56,305 nucleotides of DNA from Oscillatoriaceae cyanobacterium M33_DOE_052 (GTDB taxonomy: Bacteria > Cyanobacteriota > Cyanobacteriia > Cyanobacteriales > Laspinemataceae), in assembly GCA_015296065.1 (NCBI GenBank), contig DVDU01000025.1, forward strand, positions 1 to 56,305, given 5' to 3'. Shown in pieces: positions 35,362 through 43,862 of this stretch; position 1 is the stretch's first letter, and each line of letters opens with the position of its first letter. A program made the translations under genes and the position numbers. Under the pieces are notes generated by a model that saw only the letters and a list, made by a program, of their open reading frames with translations, was not told the DNA's origin and did no database searches.

Positions 35362-36447
35362 TTACCGACGGCGGAGCATCGATTCCACGGCGGCGAGTAA
35401 TTGGCTTTGGTTCCAACCAGAGTAGAGGTGGGCAGCGATCGCGGCACCGCCAGCGCCCACACCTTCTTTAACATAGCCCTGCTCGTAGGCGCGCAATTGG
35501 GGGTATTCAGAGGCAGCAAAACTGAGATTGGTGGCGAGAAGGGGGACGGAACCCACGGACTGAGCCAGTCCTACCGTGTCACCGGTGGGGTCAGCCGCCA
35601 CCCAGCGGGTGGTGCCCACCACTACCTGCTCGGGGCACCAGAATAGGTCATAGGCGCGGGATATTGCCCTAGTCAGAGCGTAAACCGCCAGCATCTGAGT
35701 CCCGCCTGCCAGCAAAACGCCGCCCTTGCGACTAGCCGAGATCGTCATTCCCGCCACCACCGGTTGCATCGGGTCTCCCACCGCCGCCACCACCAGGAGG
35801 GGGTCAGGCGGCACCCCCACCAGCTTAGCCCGCTGCAAACCCGTCTGCACCACCTCCCATTTTTGCTGGTGATTGCACTGGGGATGACTGCTATTGACTT
35901 TTCCCGCCGCCGGTATCCCCAACCCCAAACTGACGGCGAGGGCGGTTGTAGTCCCCCCGACGACGCACTCGGCCAAGATGGCATAGCTGTTACTATCCTT
36001 GGCGAGTAAATCGCCCCAGAGGAGACCGATCGCCAGTAAATGCCGCACAGTTTCCAAATCCATCGCCGCACCGGTGGTGAGACAGCGAGCCGGGATGCCT
36101 CCTAAATCTACTGTGGGCACTGTCGGCGGCTGGGGTAAACCAGCATTAAACAGGTAATGGGGGATGTGACAGCCTTCGAGTACAGCGCGGGAAATCAACA
36201 CGGGGGAAGCGCCCGCCGTCAGTGGGGGTAGGGGATGGCGAGCGGGAGTCACACCACCAAGAGCCAAAAACTCGGCATCGGCGATCGCCGTGTAGCGGCG
36301 GTCCGCCGGGGTAGCACCAGCGGCAGAAATCCCCGGAATCAAAGCCGTATCCGTAAAGCCCAAGACGCAGGCGAAAACCGGGCGACAACCACGATAGCGC
36401 TCTAGCCACCGTTGTCCTGCTTCCCGCTGCGCATATACCTCAATCAT
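35362..36447 (-). CDS. Nicotinate-nucleotide-dimethylbenzimidazole phosphoribosyltransferase-like (TIGR00303/CobT-like)
   Basis: The 361-residue protein matches the archaeal/cyanobacterial CobT-like family. Key blocks are FACVLGFTDTALIPGISAAG, GGVTPARHPLPPLTAG, VDLGGIPARCLTTGAAM, AECVVGGTTTALAV and VGDPMQPVVAGM. A glycine-rich end EGVGAGGAAIAAH follows. CobT activates the lower ligand for cobamide assembly; cyanobacteria mostly make pseudocobalamin with adenine, so the ligand here may not be dimethylbenzimidazole. Its ATG overlaps the TGA of the upstream DUF2232 gene by four bases (ATGA), implying coupled translation. Confidence 0.85.
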   Translation of the reverse strand: MIEVYAQREAGQRWLERYRGCRPVFACVLGFTDTALIPGISAAGATPADRRYTAIADAEFLALGGVTPARHPLPPLTAGASPVLISRAVLEGCHIPHYLFNAGLPQPPTVPTVDLGGIPARCLTTGAAMDLETVRHLLAIGLLWGDLLAKDSNSYAILAECVVGGTTTALAVSLGLGIPAAGKVNSSHPQCNHQQKWEVVQTGLQRAKLVGVPPDPLLVVAAVGDPMQPVVAGMTISASRKGGVLLAGGTQMLAVYALTRAISRAYDLFWCPEQVVVGTTRWVAADPTGDTVGLAQSVGSVPLLATNLSFAASEYPQLRAYEQGYVKEGVGAGGAAIAAHLYSGWNQSQLLAAVESMLRRR

Positions 36448-37235
36448 TCTTCCTCAAGCAAAATTTCCACCCACTTTGGTGGCGGTGGGATGGGATTTCC
36501 CAAACGTTCCAAGAGCAGGGCTGCCACCAAATGCACTGCAAATAAGTAAATTAGATTATTCAGCAGCACCAGAATAATTACCATAATTTGAATCAGGTAA
36601 AGCTCCGGCTGCGCTAACCAACCCATTCTCAGGAAAATCCATTCTGCCAGTTCCGTCATTTGGGTAGTTAGGTAAACCCAGAGGTCTTCCCCCAGCATAA
36701 TCGATAGTAACCACAGGCGGAAAAAGAAGCCGAGGGAACCGATGAGAGTGCCCATAATAATGGAAAAATTCCAGTTAGCACCACGCCGCCAGAGCCAACC
36801 GAGCAGCACTCCCAACACCCCAAAGGGAATGAGAAACAAAACGCTGCGAGTCGGCCCCATCAGCACGGATAGGAGCAAACCGGATACCACGGCTCCCATA
36901 TTTGCCGCCCGATTGCCCCAGCGGAGATAGAGGAGAGCGATCGGCACCGGGAAAAAAATCCGCAGCACTGGGCCGAGAGGAAAATAGTAATTAATCAGCC
37001 AAATCAAACTAGAAGTGCTGGCCAGAAAAGCCGTTTCGACCATGATTAAAGCTGGTTTCGGTGGAGCAAATCTCCCTGGATTGACAGCATTGGGATTGGT
37101 AGTATTATGGTCTGAATCTGAGGCGTTGGCTTGGTGAGATGCTGTTTCCGATGGGTTAATCGGGTTAGAAGGGGGTGGGGATTTATCAATTTCTCCACTC
37201 TGATTATCGGAGTCATTATCGGGAGAATCAATCAT
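36444..37235 (-). CDS. DUF2232 multi-spanning membrane protein
   Basis: ATG 37235 is preferred to a TTG further upstream. The 263-residue protein has a 55-residue hydrophilic N-terminus rich in Asn, Ser, Pro and Asp, then about six membrane helices. These include FLASTSSLIWLINYYFPLGP, FFPVPIALLYLRWG and FLIPFGVLGVLLGWLWRRG, the pattern of DUF2232 proteins (YybS-like in Bacillus). These may serve as membrane components of transport systems. It shares an ATGA overlap with the CobT-like gene, which hints at a link with cobamide precursors, though this is only context. Confidence 0.8.
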   Translation of the reverse strand: MIDSPDNDSDNQSGEIDKSPPPSNPINPSETASHQANASDSDHNTTNPNAVNPGRFAPPKPALIMVETAFLASTSSLIWLINYYFPLGPVLRIFFPVPIALLYLRWGNRAANMGAVVSGLLLSVLMGPTRSVLFLIPFGVLGVLLGWLWRRGANWNFSIIMGTLIGSLGFFFRLWLLSIMLGEDLWVYLTTQMTELAEWIFLRMGWLAQPELYLIQIMVIILVLLNNLIYLFAVHLVAALLLERLGNPIPPPPKWVEILLEEE

Positions 37236-37485
37236 CTTTCTGATATCATAATGTAATCGCTGCAGCAATTATGAAGATAATTGTGTGGAGCTAGGCGGAA
37301 GGAGGTTTGTGGCGGGGATTTCTCTTTAGTTCCCTGGTTTTGATGATTTTCTTCGGCGCCCTAGCCAGTCCTGGGCTCCCCATCCTAAGCAACATGATTG
37401 GGGGAGAGGGGCGGAGGATGCCATGTGGGGAAAGAGGGTCACAAGGTAAGGACAGGGCACTGCCATGTCCTTACCAGTGATTAGC

Positions 37486-38190
37486 TTAGACCAAAAGACG
37501 TTCTAGGGCGTGGAGTTCTGGAATCAGAAGTACATCCCTTTCCCGCCTGATCAACCCTTTTTTCTCCAGCTTACTCAGTACCCGGGTCACTGTTTCCCGT
37601 GCTAGTCCGCTCAAACTGCTTAACTCCCGATGGGGTAAGTTGGGAATCTCCACCCCAGCAGAGGACTGCTTGCCTTGTCCCTCGGCCAAAAACAGCAGAA
37701 TATCTGCGACTCTAGAGGTACTATCAGATTCTCGCAAACGCAGGCGGCGGTTAACCTGTCGGAGTCGCCTACCCATAAGCTGAGCTAATCTGATGCCCGC
37801 GAGGGGTTCGGTTTGCATGAGTTGGACGAAATCCTGGGCAGGCATATTGCCGATCGTCGTGGGTGCGAGGGTAATCACATCCGTAGAGCGCGGCACCTCG
37901 TCGAGAGCCGCCATCTCGCCAAAAAGTTCCCCATGTCCCAGAATGTTGAGGGTCACTTCTTTTCCATCCAGGTTGTAGGTGCGAATCTTCACCCACCCCT
38001 CTAAAAGGAAATACACGGAACTACCCCAATCATTTTCGAGCAAAATTACCTGGTTGGGGGGATGTGTCCGACTGACAATATGGGCTGTGGCTCTTTCTAC
38101 TACTGGCTCGGGTAAGCCTTTAAAAAACGGGGTAGAGCGAATTAGTTCATCTAGATTACCGGGTTCGCGGAGGCTATATCGATCGTCCAT
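37486..38190 (-). CDS. Crp/Fnr family transcriptional regulator
   Basis: The 234-residue protein has an N-terminal cyclic-nucleotide-binding-like domain with VYFLLEGWVKIRTYNLDGKE. The phosphate-binding-cassette region is GELFGEMAALDEVPRSTDV, with the Arg-Ser expected for cNMP contact. A long dimer helix follows, then a C-terminal winged helix with LSSLSGLARETVTRVLSKLE as the recognition region. The Arg-Ser pair suggests it can bind cAMP or a related nucleotide. It is not NtcA by obvious sequence. It is a single-gene transcript with an 800-base upstream region. Confidence 0.88.
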   Translation of the reverse strand: MDDRYSLREPGNLDELIRSTPFFKGLPEPVVERATAHIVSRTHPPNQVILLENDWGSSVYFLLEGWVKIRTYNLDGKEVTLNILGHGELFGEMAALDEVPRSTDVITLAPTTIGNMPAQDFVQLMQTEPLAGIRLAQLMGRRLRQVNRRLRLRESDSTSRVADILLFLAEGQGKQSSAGVEIPNLPHRELSSLSGLARETVTRVLSKLEKKGLIRRERDVLLIPELHALERLLV

Positions 38191-39011
38191 GAGGCCATCC
38201 TGTGATAAACACGCTTGGGCAGTGCAGTATGGGATTTTGGGATTTACAGATAGCGTCCCAGGTGGAGCTAGCCCAGAGGAATGCGTTCTTGTTGGGGAAG
38301 GCTGCTAGCATTTTTCCTGCCCACAAGTGGGCACCAGAGATTGTGAGTAGCATGGCTGACTGGCTCACCAAAAACAAGATCATACAATAACTCAGGCGCC
38401 CTCCAAAGTGGTCAGTGTTTTGAGAATGGGTGGCCAAGGACAGGTGGCGCTACCACGGTCAGGGATACTATAGCAGTGGTCACTCCCTGCCCGAAAATCA
38501 CCTCCAGATGTCGGAAAATCAAGGAGTGACAGAGCGCTTCCATAAATTGACTCGTCCCAACTGCATTTTATCCCTCCCAGGGGTTGATGGCTGGAGTTCG
38601 GGCCGATCGAAATTAAGTTCTTCACCGGGGGCAACTTCCACCCACCTGCCAAAGCCGCGCCCCCTGAAGCTATGATAAAACCTAGTTTCCTCCTCGGCAG
38701 TCTAAATCCGGTATTTGCATTAATTTTTTGCTCTTAACCTCAAATGGCGATCGTGGGGCAGCCCCGGAATGCCCTCAAAGCATTGCCAAAGGTCGCCCTT
38801 GGGCATAACATCGCCGCCGCTCCCGCCCCCCCATGACCACGCCGCCAGTGCTGGGCTAAAATCCAATTACAGGTGATCAAGTTTGCTCTGGATTGGGAGG
38901 TTTTGCTTGGGGGGAAACCTAATAACATGAGTAATGGCAAGTAGATGTAGGGGGTAGAGACACAGCATTGCCGTGTTCCTACAGAAAAACGTTGATGCGG
39001 GGGTTCCACCC
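38191..39011. other. Long intergenic region between crp-like and coiled-coil genes
   Basis: No gene could be supported in these 820 bases. Short open frames exist on both strands (for example 38202-38390) but lack ribosome sites and protein-like features. The stretch should hold divergent promoters; regulator binding sites or an RNA cannot be excluded. Confidence 0.4.
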
Positions 39012-41714
39012 ATGAGTTCTAATCGAGATAAAATTCAAGCGCTGATTGCTGAGATTGACGGGGTAATGCCAAAGATGACCTCCCGCATCGCTTGGTGGAT
39101 GTCGGGGGATGCACGTCGGGTGTTGGAGCGAGTTCGGACTTATCTGGTGTCTTTGCAGCACGAAGACCTGCGGACCTCCTCGACCTCAGCCCCGAAGACA
39201 AACTCTGAGGTTTTGTCATCACCAAAACAGCCAGCGGCGGCGCCGGGAGAACTGGACAGTGCCCAGAGCCTCTGGAGGGGAGCGATCGAGCAGGAAATCA
39301 GCCTCCTGCGCACTGGCTTGATGCAGCCTTTGCTCTCAGAAATCGCTGCCCTGCGACAAGAACGGGAAACCCTAGCACAGGAAATCCGACAGCTAGAAAT
39401 CAATCGCCATCATCAATATTCTTTAGCCCAGCAACAAACCGCCCAGCAGCAATTACTGGCAGATTGGCTCCAAGGGCTGATGAGCCGGTTGCAAGAGAGT
39501 CTCAAAGAACAGGTAGCCCGGAGCCTCATGCAGCTAGAGTCTAACCTCCTCACCTACGAAGCGGGTTCGTCGCCAAAGCAGCTCACGGCACCCAACCAGG
39601 TGGGTGCTTTGTCCCGGGAAAAGGTGCCACCGGAGTCAGCCCATCCCCTGCTGGATCCCCAAACCCGATTGGAACATTTGAGAATGTTGCAATCGGAGTC
39701 AGATGGGTTATTAATCTCTCTCGATACTACTCTCAGGGCGGTATTTGAATCAATAGAGAGAAATCTCCACGCTTACGAGCAGTCGATGTCTGAGAGTGTG
39801 GAAAAAATATATCGTTTGGGACAGCAGGGGGAGGTGATTTTTGCGCAACTGGTTGGTCAAATGTCCCAGCCGGATTTGCGCCGATCGGCTCCGTTATTGG
39901 ACACAGACCGGATAACCCCTATCTCCTCTGCTCCTCTTCCCCCCAGCCCCTCGGAGGCAGTGAGTGAGGAGGTATCATCGGCTGAAGCATTGTTATTCTC
40001 CAGTCCGCCACCCTTATCCGCACCCACTGCCGAACCCAGCGCCCTAGAATTTCCGTTTGCTGGGAGTGAATTGGTGGAGCCGTCGGATTCAGAGCCTCCC
40101 ACCGCCAATTTCTTTGGGGATGGTTTGGGGGAAATTGTCGCATCAGGTTTGCCAGAAGTTGCCCCAGGGGATACGGACCAGCTCCTGAAAGCTGATGCGA
40201 TGGTTGAGAGTGCCCTGGTAGATGAGGAGAGCGCGGTTGATGAGGCTACAGGGTCTGAATTAGTGGGCACTTCCGCAGGGACAGATGTTGACGATCGCCT
40301 GGTGGTAACGGCGGCGACGGCGCCACTGCCTCTGGTCTCCGTGCCCCCACCTCCCCGCTCCACAGAGGAAATAGACGAACATGTGTATGAAAGCCTTTTG
40401 CTGGCGGCGGGAGCGTCTCCGCCTGTGGTATCGGTGTCCCCATCGGTTGATCAGCCCCAGGATGTTTTCGGGGAAATGACTACACCCTCTGCTGCTGCCC
40501 CATCAGCTTCGGATGTGGCGGTGGAAGAGGAATATTTGTTAGGAGGAATAGCGGCACCAGAGCCGGGAGAGGGATGGGATTGGGATTTTGCCCCCCCCAG
40601 GGAAAATGTGATGGCATCCGCACCTGTGGTGAAGGAGCCACAACCAAGGGCGGCTTCACAAGGTGTCAGTTTAGAAGCGTTTCTCTTTGGTGATGGGGAT
40701 GATGAGAAAACCAGTCCCACTCCGGCTAACACTACTGATGCGTTGAATTTAGATTCTCCTTTGCCTCAACCAGAGCCGAATGTTGCCGCCGCCGAACCTC
40801 TAGAACAGGGGATTTCTGGTCTGGGGGATTTCCCTGTCTCGGAGTCTCCCACCGTCTCCCCGTCAGATTTGTTTGGGGATTTGGGAGCGGGGGAGACTGA
40901 TTCTGAGGTGAACCAGTTGGCTGAGTCGGAGGACGCTGCTTATATGGCGGCGCTACCGGATGAGGATTTGCTGGCCGATGGCTCCGCCGACGCCTGGGGC
41001 GTTCGGGAACCAAACGGCGGGTCAGATCCGCAGCTTTGGCTGAATACCAATGCCCTCAAGCAATTGAGTGAGGATTTGTCTAGTTTGGAGATATCCTTTG
41101 GCGGCGAAGCTGTAGTTGCCAAGGATAATTCTGAGGCGATGCTGGATGATATGCTCGATCAATGGACTGCCGAGCCGCCAGATGTGGTCAATGTCCCTGT
41201 TGACGCCGCCGCCTCCAAGGATGATATGTTTGATTGGCCTGACAATTCTGGCGCCGCCAGGGGAGCCTCTGTCTCGGATCTGGAAATAGGGACGGAAAAT
41301 GAGAATCTGTCTCTGGTTTCTGATGAGATTGAAGTAGAGGCAGCTCCTCCTACTACCCCCCCTCCCACAGTCATTCCGTCTGGGGTGGCGGCAGAACCCA
41401 AGCCGGAAGTGGTGACGGTGGATGATATTTTTGCTGACTTGATGGCGGCTAGTTCGACGCCTTCCCCATCCGCGCCTCCGAGTCAGGGGAATGAGATGGC
41501 AGATTTAATGCCGGAGTCTCAGTCCTTTGATTCCGGTCTGGATGATTTTTTTGATGGTTTTGTCTCTAGTGGTCAGATGTCCACCAGCTTGCCGGGGGAG
41601 CGGTCGATGTCTGATTTGCTCCCACAACCAGAAGCCCCAGAAGCAAGCGACCTCAGCGATTCCACTTTGGATGATTTTTTTGCCAGTTTGAGTGAAGACA
41701 AGCCCAATCGATGA
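39012..41714 (+). CDS. Large acidic coiled-coil protein, function unknown
   Basis: ATG 39012 (MSSNRDKIQALIAEIDGVMP) is chosen because it begins the conserved part. The 900-residue product has an N-terminal helical domain with WWMSGDARRVLERVRTYLV, followed by coiled coils at about 85-175 and 215-280. From about 300 to the end it is disordered, with many Pro, Ser, Asp and Glu residues. That tail repeats short acidic-hydrophobic motifs: LDDMLDQWT, DDIFADLM, LDDFFDGF, MSDLLPQPE and LDDFFASLS. Such motifs resemble docking or clustering sites. It seems soluble, with no signal peptide. A scaffolding or cytoskeletal role is a guess. Confidence 0.75.
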   Translation: MSSNRDKIQALIAEIDGVMPKMTSRIAWWMSGDARRVLERVRTYLVSLQHEDLRTSSTSAPKTNSEVLSSPKQPAAAPGELDSAQSLWRGAIEQEISLLRTGLMQPLLSEIAALRQERETLAQEIRQLEINRHHQYSLAQQQTAQQQLLADWLQGLMSRLQESLKEQVARSLMQLESNLLTYEAGSSPKQLTAPNQVGALSREKVPPESAHPLLDPQTRLEHLRMLQSESDGLLISLDTTLRAVFESIERNLHAYEQSMSESVEKIYRLGQQGEVIFAQLVGQMSQPDLRRSAPLLDTDRITPISSAPLPPSPSEAVSEEVSSAEALLFSSPPPLSAPTAEPSALEFPFAGSELVEPSDSEPPTANFFGDGLGEIVASGLPEVAPGDTDQLLKADAMVESALVDEESAVDEATGSELVGTSAGTDVDDRLVVTAATAPLPLVSVPPPPRSTEEIDEHVYESLLLAAGASPPVVSVSPSVDQPQDVFGEMTTPSAAAPSASDVAVEEEYLLGGIAAPEPGEGWDWDFAPPRENVMASAPVVKEPQPRAASQGVSLEAFLFGDGDDEKTSPTPANTTDALNLDSPLPQPEPNVAAAEPLEQGISGLGDFPVSESPTVSPSDLFGDLGAGETDSEVNQLAESEDAAYMAALPDEDLLADGSADAWGVREPNGGSDPQLWLNTNALKQLSEDLSSLEISFGGEAVVAKDNSEAMLDDMLDQWTAEPPDVVNVPVDAAASKDDMFDWPDNSGAARGASVSDLEIGTENENLSLVSDEIEVEAAPPTTPPPTVIPSGVAAEPKPEVVTVDDIFADLMAASSTPSPSAPPSQGNEMADLMPESQSFDSGLDDFFDGFVSSGQMSTSLPGERSMSDLLPQPEAPEASDLSDSTLDDFFASLSEDKPNR

Positions 41715-41923
41715 TTGGCGGCGGCAATCTGGTTTTTCCTCCTGGGTGCCCTTCTTCTTGGATCGGCTCCCGGGATTTTCTCTCTGCTGCCGATCGCCGA
41801 TCGTAGTTGGGCTTTAGCCCATCCGGTAATTTATTATATCTAGTATAGGTAATCTTAAAAATTTGCGGCCAAATTAGTATAAATAGTATAAATATTGAAA
41901 ATTCGTAGTGATGAATGGGGAAA

Positions 41924-42050
41924 TATAGTCATTTCAAATAAAGTTGAGCCAATTATGTAGTAGGGGCGATTCGCGAATCGCCCCTACATCGGCACCCTTA
42001 CCCCTAAATCCGGGACAAGATCTATCTCATTATCATTTGAAATGACTATA
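41924..42050. mobile_element. MITE-like element with 16-bp terminal inverted repeats
   Basis: The ends tatagtcatttcaaat (41924-41939) and atttgaaatgactata (42035-42050) are exact reverse complements. The 127-base element contains the 28-bp palindrome at 41960-41987 and no gene. A third copy of the right end, with one change, lies at 42191-42206. The remainder of the 41715-42344 gap shows no gene. Confidence 0.7.
41960..41987. repeat. 28-bp palindrome, second copy
   Basis: The arms gtaggggcgattc and gaatcgcccctac surround the central gc. It is the same as 28546-28573 except for the centre. Confidence 0.9.
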
Positions 42051-42344
42051 ACCACTGGTGGCGGTTGCCCTGCCCCCCCCTGAGCTTGTCGTTGGGGAGC
42101 GCAGTCGTTGGGTGGTGGCCGATCGCCCCTACATGATGCGGTGAGTTGGCATGACTTCGGCTGATGATCGATCATCATTGGAGCAACCTTAATTGAAATG
42201 ACTATAATAAAAATAAGAAAACTTTACAAAAGGGGCTTGAAAATAAAAATTGCGCAAATATCCGGGTATAGGACAGATGATGCTACGGGAATTTGCCTAT
42301 ATTGGGGGCAGCACAACAGATGATGTACCCCTAGGATACCAGCC

Positions 42345-43040
42345 GTGACTATCAGCTCTAAAGTCTCTGCATCCTTTTCCCAACCACAGGTTTACCATCA
42401 TGGTTTCACCAGTCATGCCCACGGTCCAGTGATTCATGCTTCTGTGACGAGCAAAACTAAGCGGCTCATTGATATCATCGGGGCTCTGGTGGGGCTGGTG
42501 GTAACAGTCTTGGTGGCGATTCCTGTGGCGATCGCCATGCAAATCGACAACCCCGGCCCCCTATTATACAGCCAAATCCGCTGTGGTTACAAAGGGATGC
42601 CATTTACGCTTTGGAAGTTCCGCTCAATGGTGGTGAACGCCGAGCAGCTCAAACACCTGGTGAATAATCAAGCGGCTGGCCATATCTTCAAAAATGACCA
42701 TGACCCCCGCATCACCCGTGTGGGCAGGTTTCTGCGTCGCACCAGTCTAGACGAATTCCCCCAATTTTGGAATGTGTTGATGGGGGAGATGAGCTTGGTG
42801 GGGACTCGCCCCCCCACGGTAGATGAAGTCTCCCACTACCTCCCCCGTCATATGGACCGGTTAAATGTTAAACCGGGTTTAACCGGGGAATGGCAGACTA
42901 GGGGGCGCTCTTCGATTAAGGATTTTGAAGAAATCGTGCGTATGGACTTGGAATACCAGCAAAAGTGGTCTGTCCTTTACGATATCCAGCTAATTTTAAA
43001 AACTTTTATCGTGATTTTCCGCAAGGAAGGGGCTTGGTAA
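42345..43040 (+). CDS. Polyprenyl-phosphate sugar-1-phosphate transferase (bacterial sugar transferase)
   Basis: The 231-residue protein starts at GTG with AGGAT upstream. After a 38-residue N-terminal stretch, the PF02397 family blocks follow: KRLIDIIGALVGLVVTVLVA (re-entrant membrane helix), KGMPFTLWKFRSMVVNAE, RRTSLDEFPQFWNVLMGEM, LVGTRPPTVDEV and KPGLTGEWQTRGRSS. These enzymes load the first sugar phosphate onto undecaprenyl phosphate to start polysaccharide or glycan assembly at the inner membrane. The short form here lacks the CoA-like N-terminal membrane domain. No other polysaccharide genes are adjacent. Confidence 0.93.
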   Translation: MTISSKVSASFSQPQVYHHGFTSHAHGPVIHASVTSKTKRLIDIIGALVGLVVTVLVAIPVAIAMQIDNPGPLLYSQIRCGYKGMPFTLWKFRSMVVNAEQLKHLVNNQAAGHIFKNDHDPRITRVGRFLRRTSLDEFPQFWNVLMGEMSLVGTRPPTVDEVSHYLPRHMDRLNVKPGLTGEWQTRGRSSIKDFEEIVRMDLEYQQKWSVLYDIQLILKTFIVIFRKEGAW

Positions 43041-43118
43041 GCGTGGGAGCAAAAAAATGATAAGTTAGGGGCAGATTCTTCTGGGGGATTTGCCCCTGAT
43101 TTTTATTGTTCTGATAAA

Positions 43119-43646
43119 GTGCATTTAACTCTGCCTAACTGGATTTCTTTTTCCCGTCTGCTGGCGGTGCCGGTTTTGCTTTATGGTCTCCACGACCCCA
43201 CCCCTAGTTGGCGGTGGATTTGCTTGGGGATATTTTTAGTCGCGGCTTTTACAGATTGGTTGGACGGCTACCTGGCCAGGAAGTTAAACCAAGTGAGCGA
43301 TTTGGGTAAGTTTCTTGACCCCCTGGTGGATAAGTTATTGGTGATGGCGCCACTGGTGGCGTTGGTGGAACTGCATCAGATACCCGCTTGGGGGGTGTTT
43401 CTGGTTTTGAGCCGGGAATTAGCGATCGCTGGTTGGCGTGTCAACCCCAGTCTCGCTGGCGGGACGGCGATTCAAGGCGCCAATCTCTGGGGCAAACTGA
43501 AAACCACTACTCAAATTATCGCTATTTCCCTACTCATCATCCCCCTCCCAGTTGTTGCTCCCTGGGCCTTGGTTAGTTTCTGGCTCGCTGTGGCTCTGAC
43601 TTGGATTTCCGGCATTATCTATCTCTGGCCCCAGGATGACAATTGA
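43119..43646 (+). CDS. pgsA: CDP-diacylglycerol-glycerol-3-phosphate phosphatidyltransferase
   Basis: The 175-residue membrane enzyme carries the complete CDP-alcohol phosphotransferase motif: D49-G50, A53-R54, G63, D67 and D71 within WLDGYLARKLNQVSDLGKF. It starts LPNWISFSRLLAVPVLL and has five to six membrane helices. It makes phosphatidylglycerol phosphate, the precursor of phosphatidylglycerol, which is needed for photosystems. The start is GTG at 43119 with no clear ribosome site. The last codons (D-D-N-stop) and the stop itself lie in the first unit of a heptad repeat array. Confidence 0.92.
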   Translation: MHLTLPNWISFSRLLAVPVLLYGLHDPTPSWRWICLGIFLVAAFTDWLDGYLARKLNQVSDLGKFLDPLVDKLLVMAPLVALVELHQIPAWGVFLVLSRELAIAGWRVNPSLAGGTAIQGANLWGKLKTTTQIIAISLLIIPLPVVAPWALVSFWLAVALTWISGIIYLWPQDDN

Positions 43647-43705
43647 TAATTGATAATTGATAATTGATAATTGATAATTATTAATTGTCAATTGTCAATT
43701 GTCAT
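43638..43705. repeat. Heptad tandem repeat array (tgataat / attgtca)
   Basis: About five aattgat units are followed by three aattgtc units. The pgsA stop codon lies within the first unit. Confidence 0.9.
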
Positions 43706-43706
43706 A

Positions 43707-43791
43707 CTAACCTTGTTTCAGGATTGCGTCATCGGTGAAAAAATCGACTTCGGCCCCATCCGCGCCACTGGCGAGGTAATCCTGGAATGAG
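43707..43791 (-). pseudogene. Duplicated 3' end of the epimerase gene
   Basis: Reading on the minus strand, the fragment encodes SFQDYLASGADGAEVDFF, then TDDAILKQG and a TAG stop. It aligns with the C-terminus of the epimerase gene at 43844-44788 (SFQDYLASGADKTEVDFS, TDDEITKQ). The nucleotide sequences differ at several synonymous and non-synonymous sites. The fragment is separated from the gene by a heptad array and has no start. Confidence 0.85.
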
Positions 43792-43862
43792 TTGATAATT
43801 ATCAACTATCAACTATCAACTATCAATTATCAATTATCAATTATCAATTATCAATTATCAAT
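43792..43862. repeat. Heptad tandem repeat array (aactatc / aattatc)
   Basis: About nine heptads lie between the duplicated 3' end and the live epimerase gene. The epimerase C-terminal residues LIIDN and its stop are encoded by the array. Confidence 0.9.

Noticed and set aside
38202-38390. 62-codon open frame upstream of the crp-like gene
   Set aside because: No ribosome site. The reverse strand is equally open and neither resembles a known protein.
43638-43862. CRISPR-like array
   Set aside because: The 7-base units are contiguous with no spacers. This is a tandem repeat, not a CRISPR.
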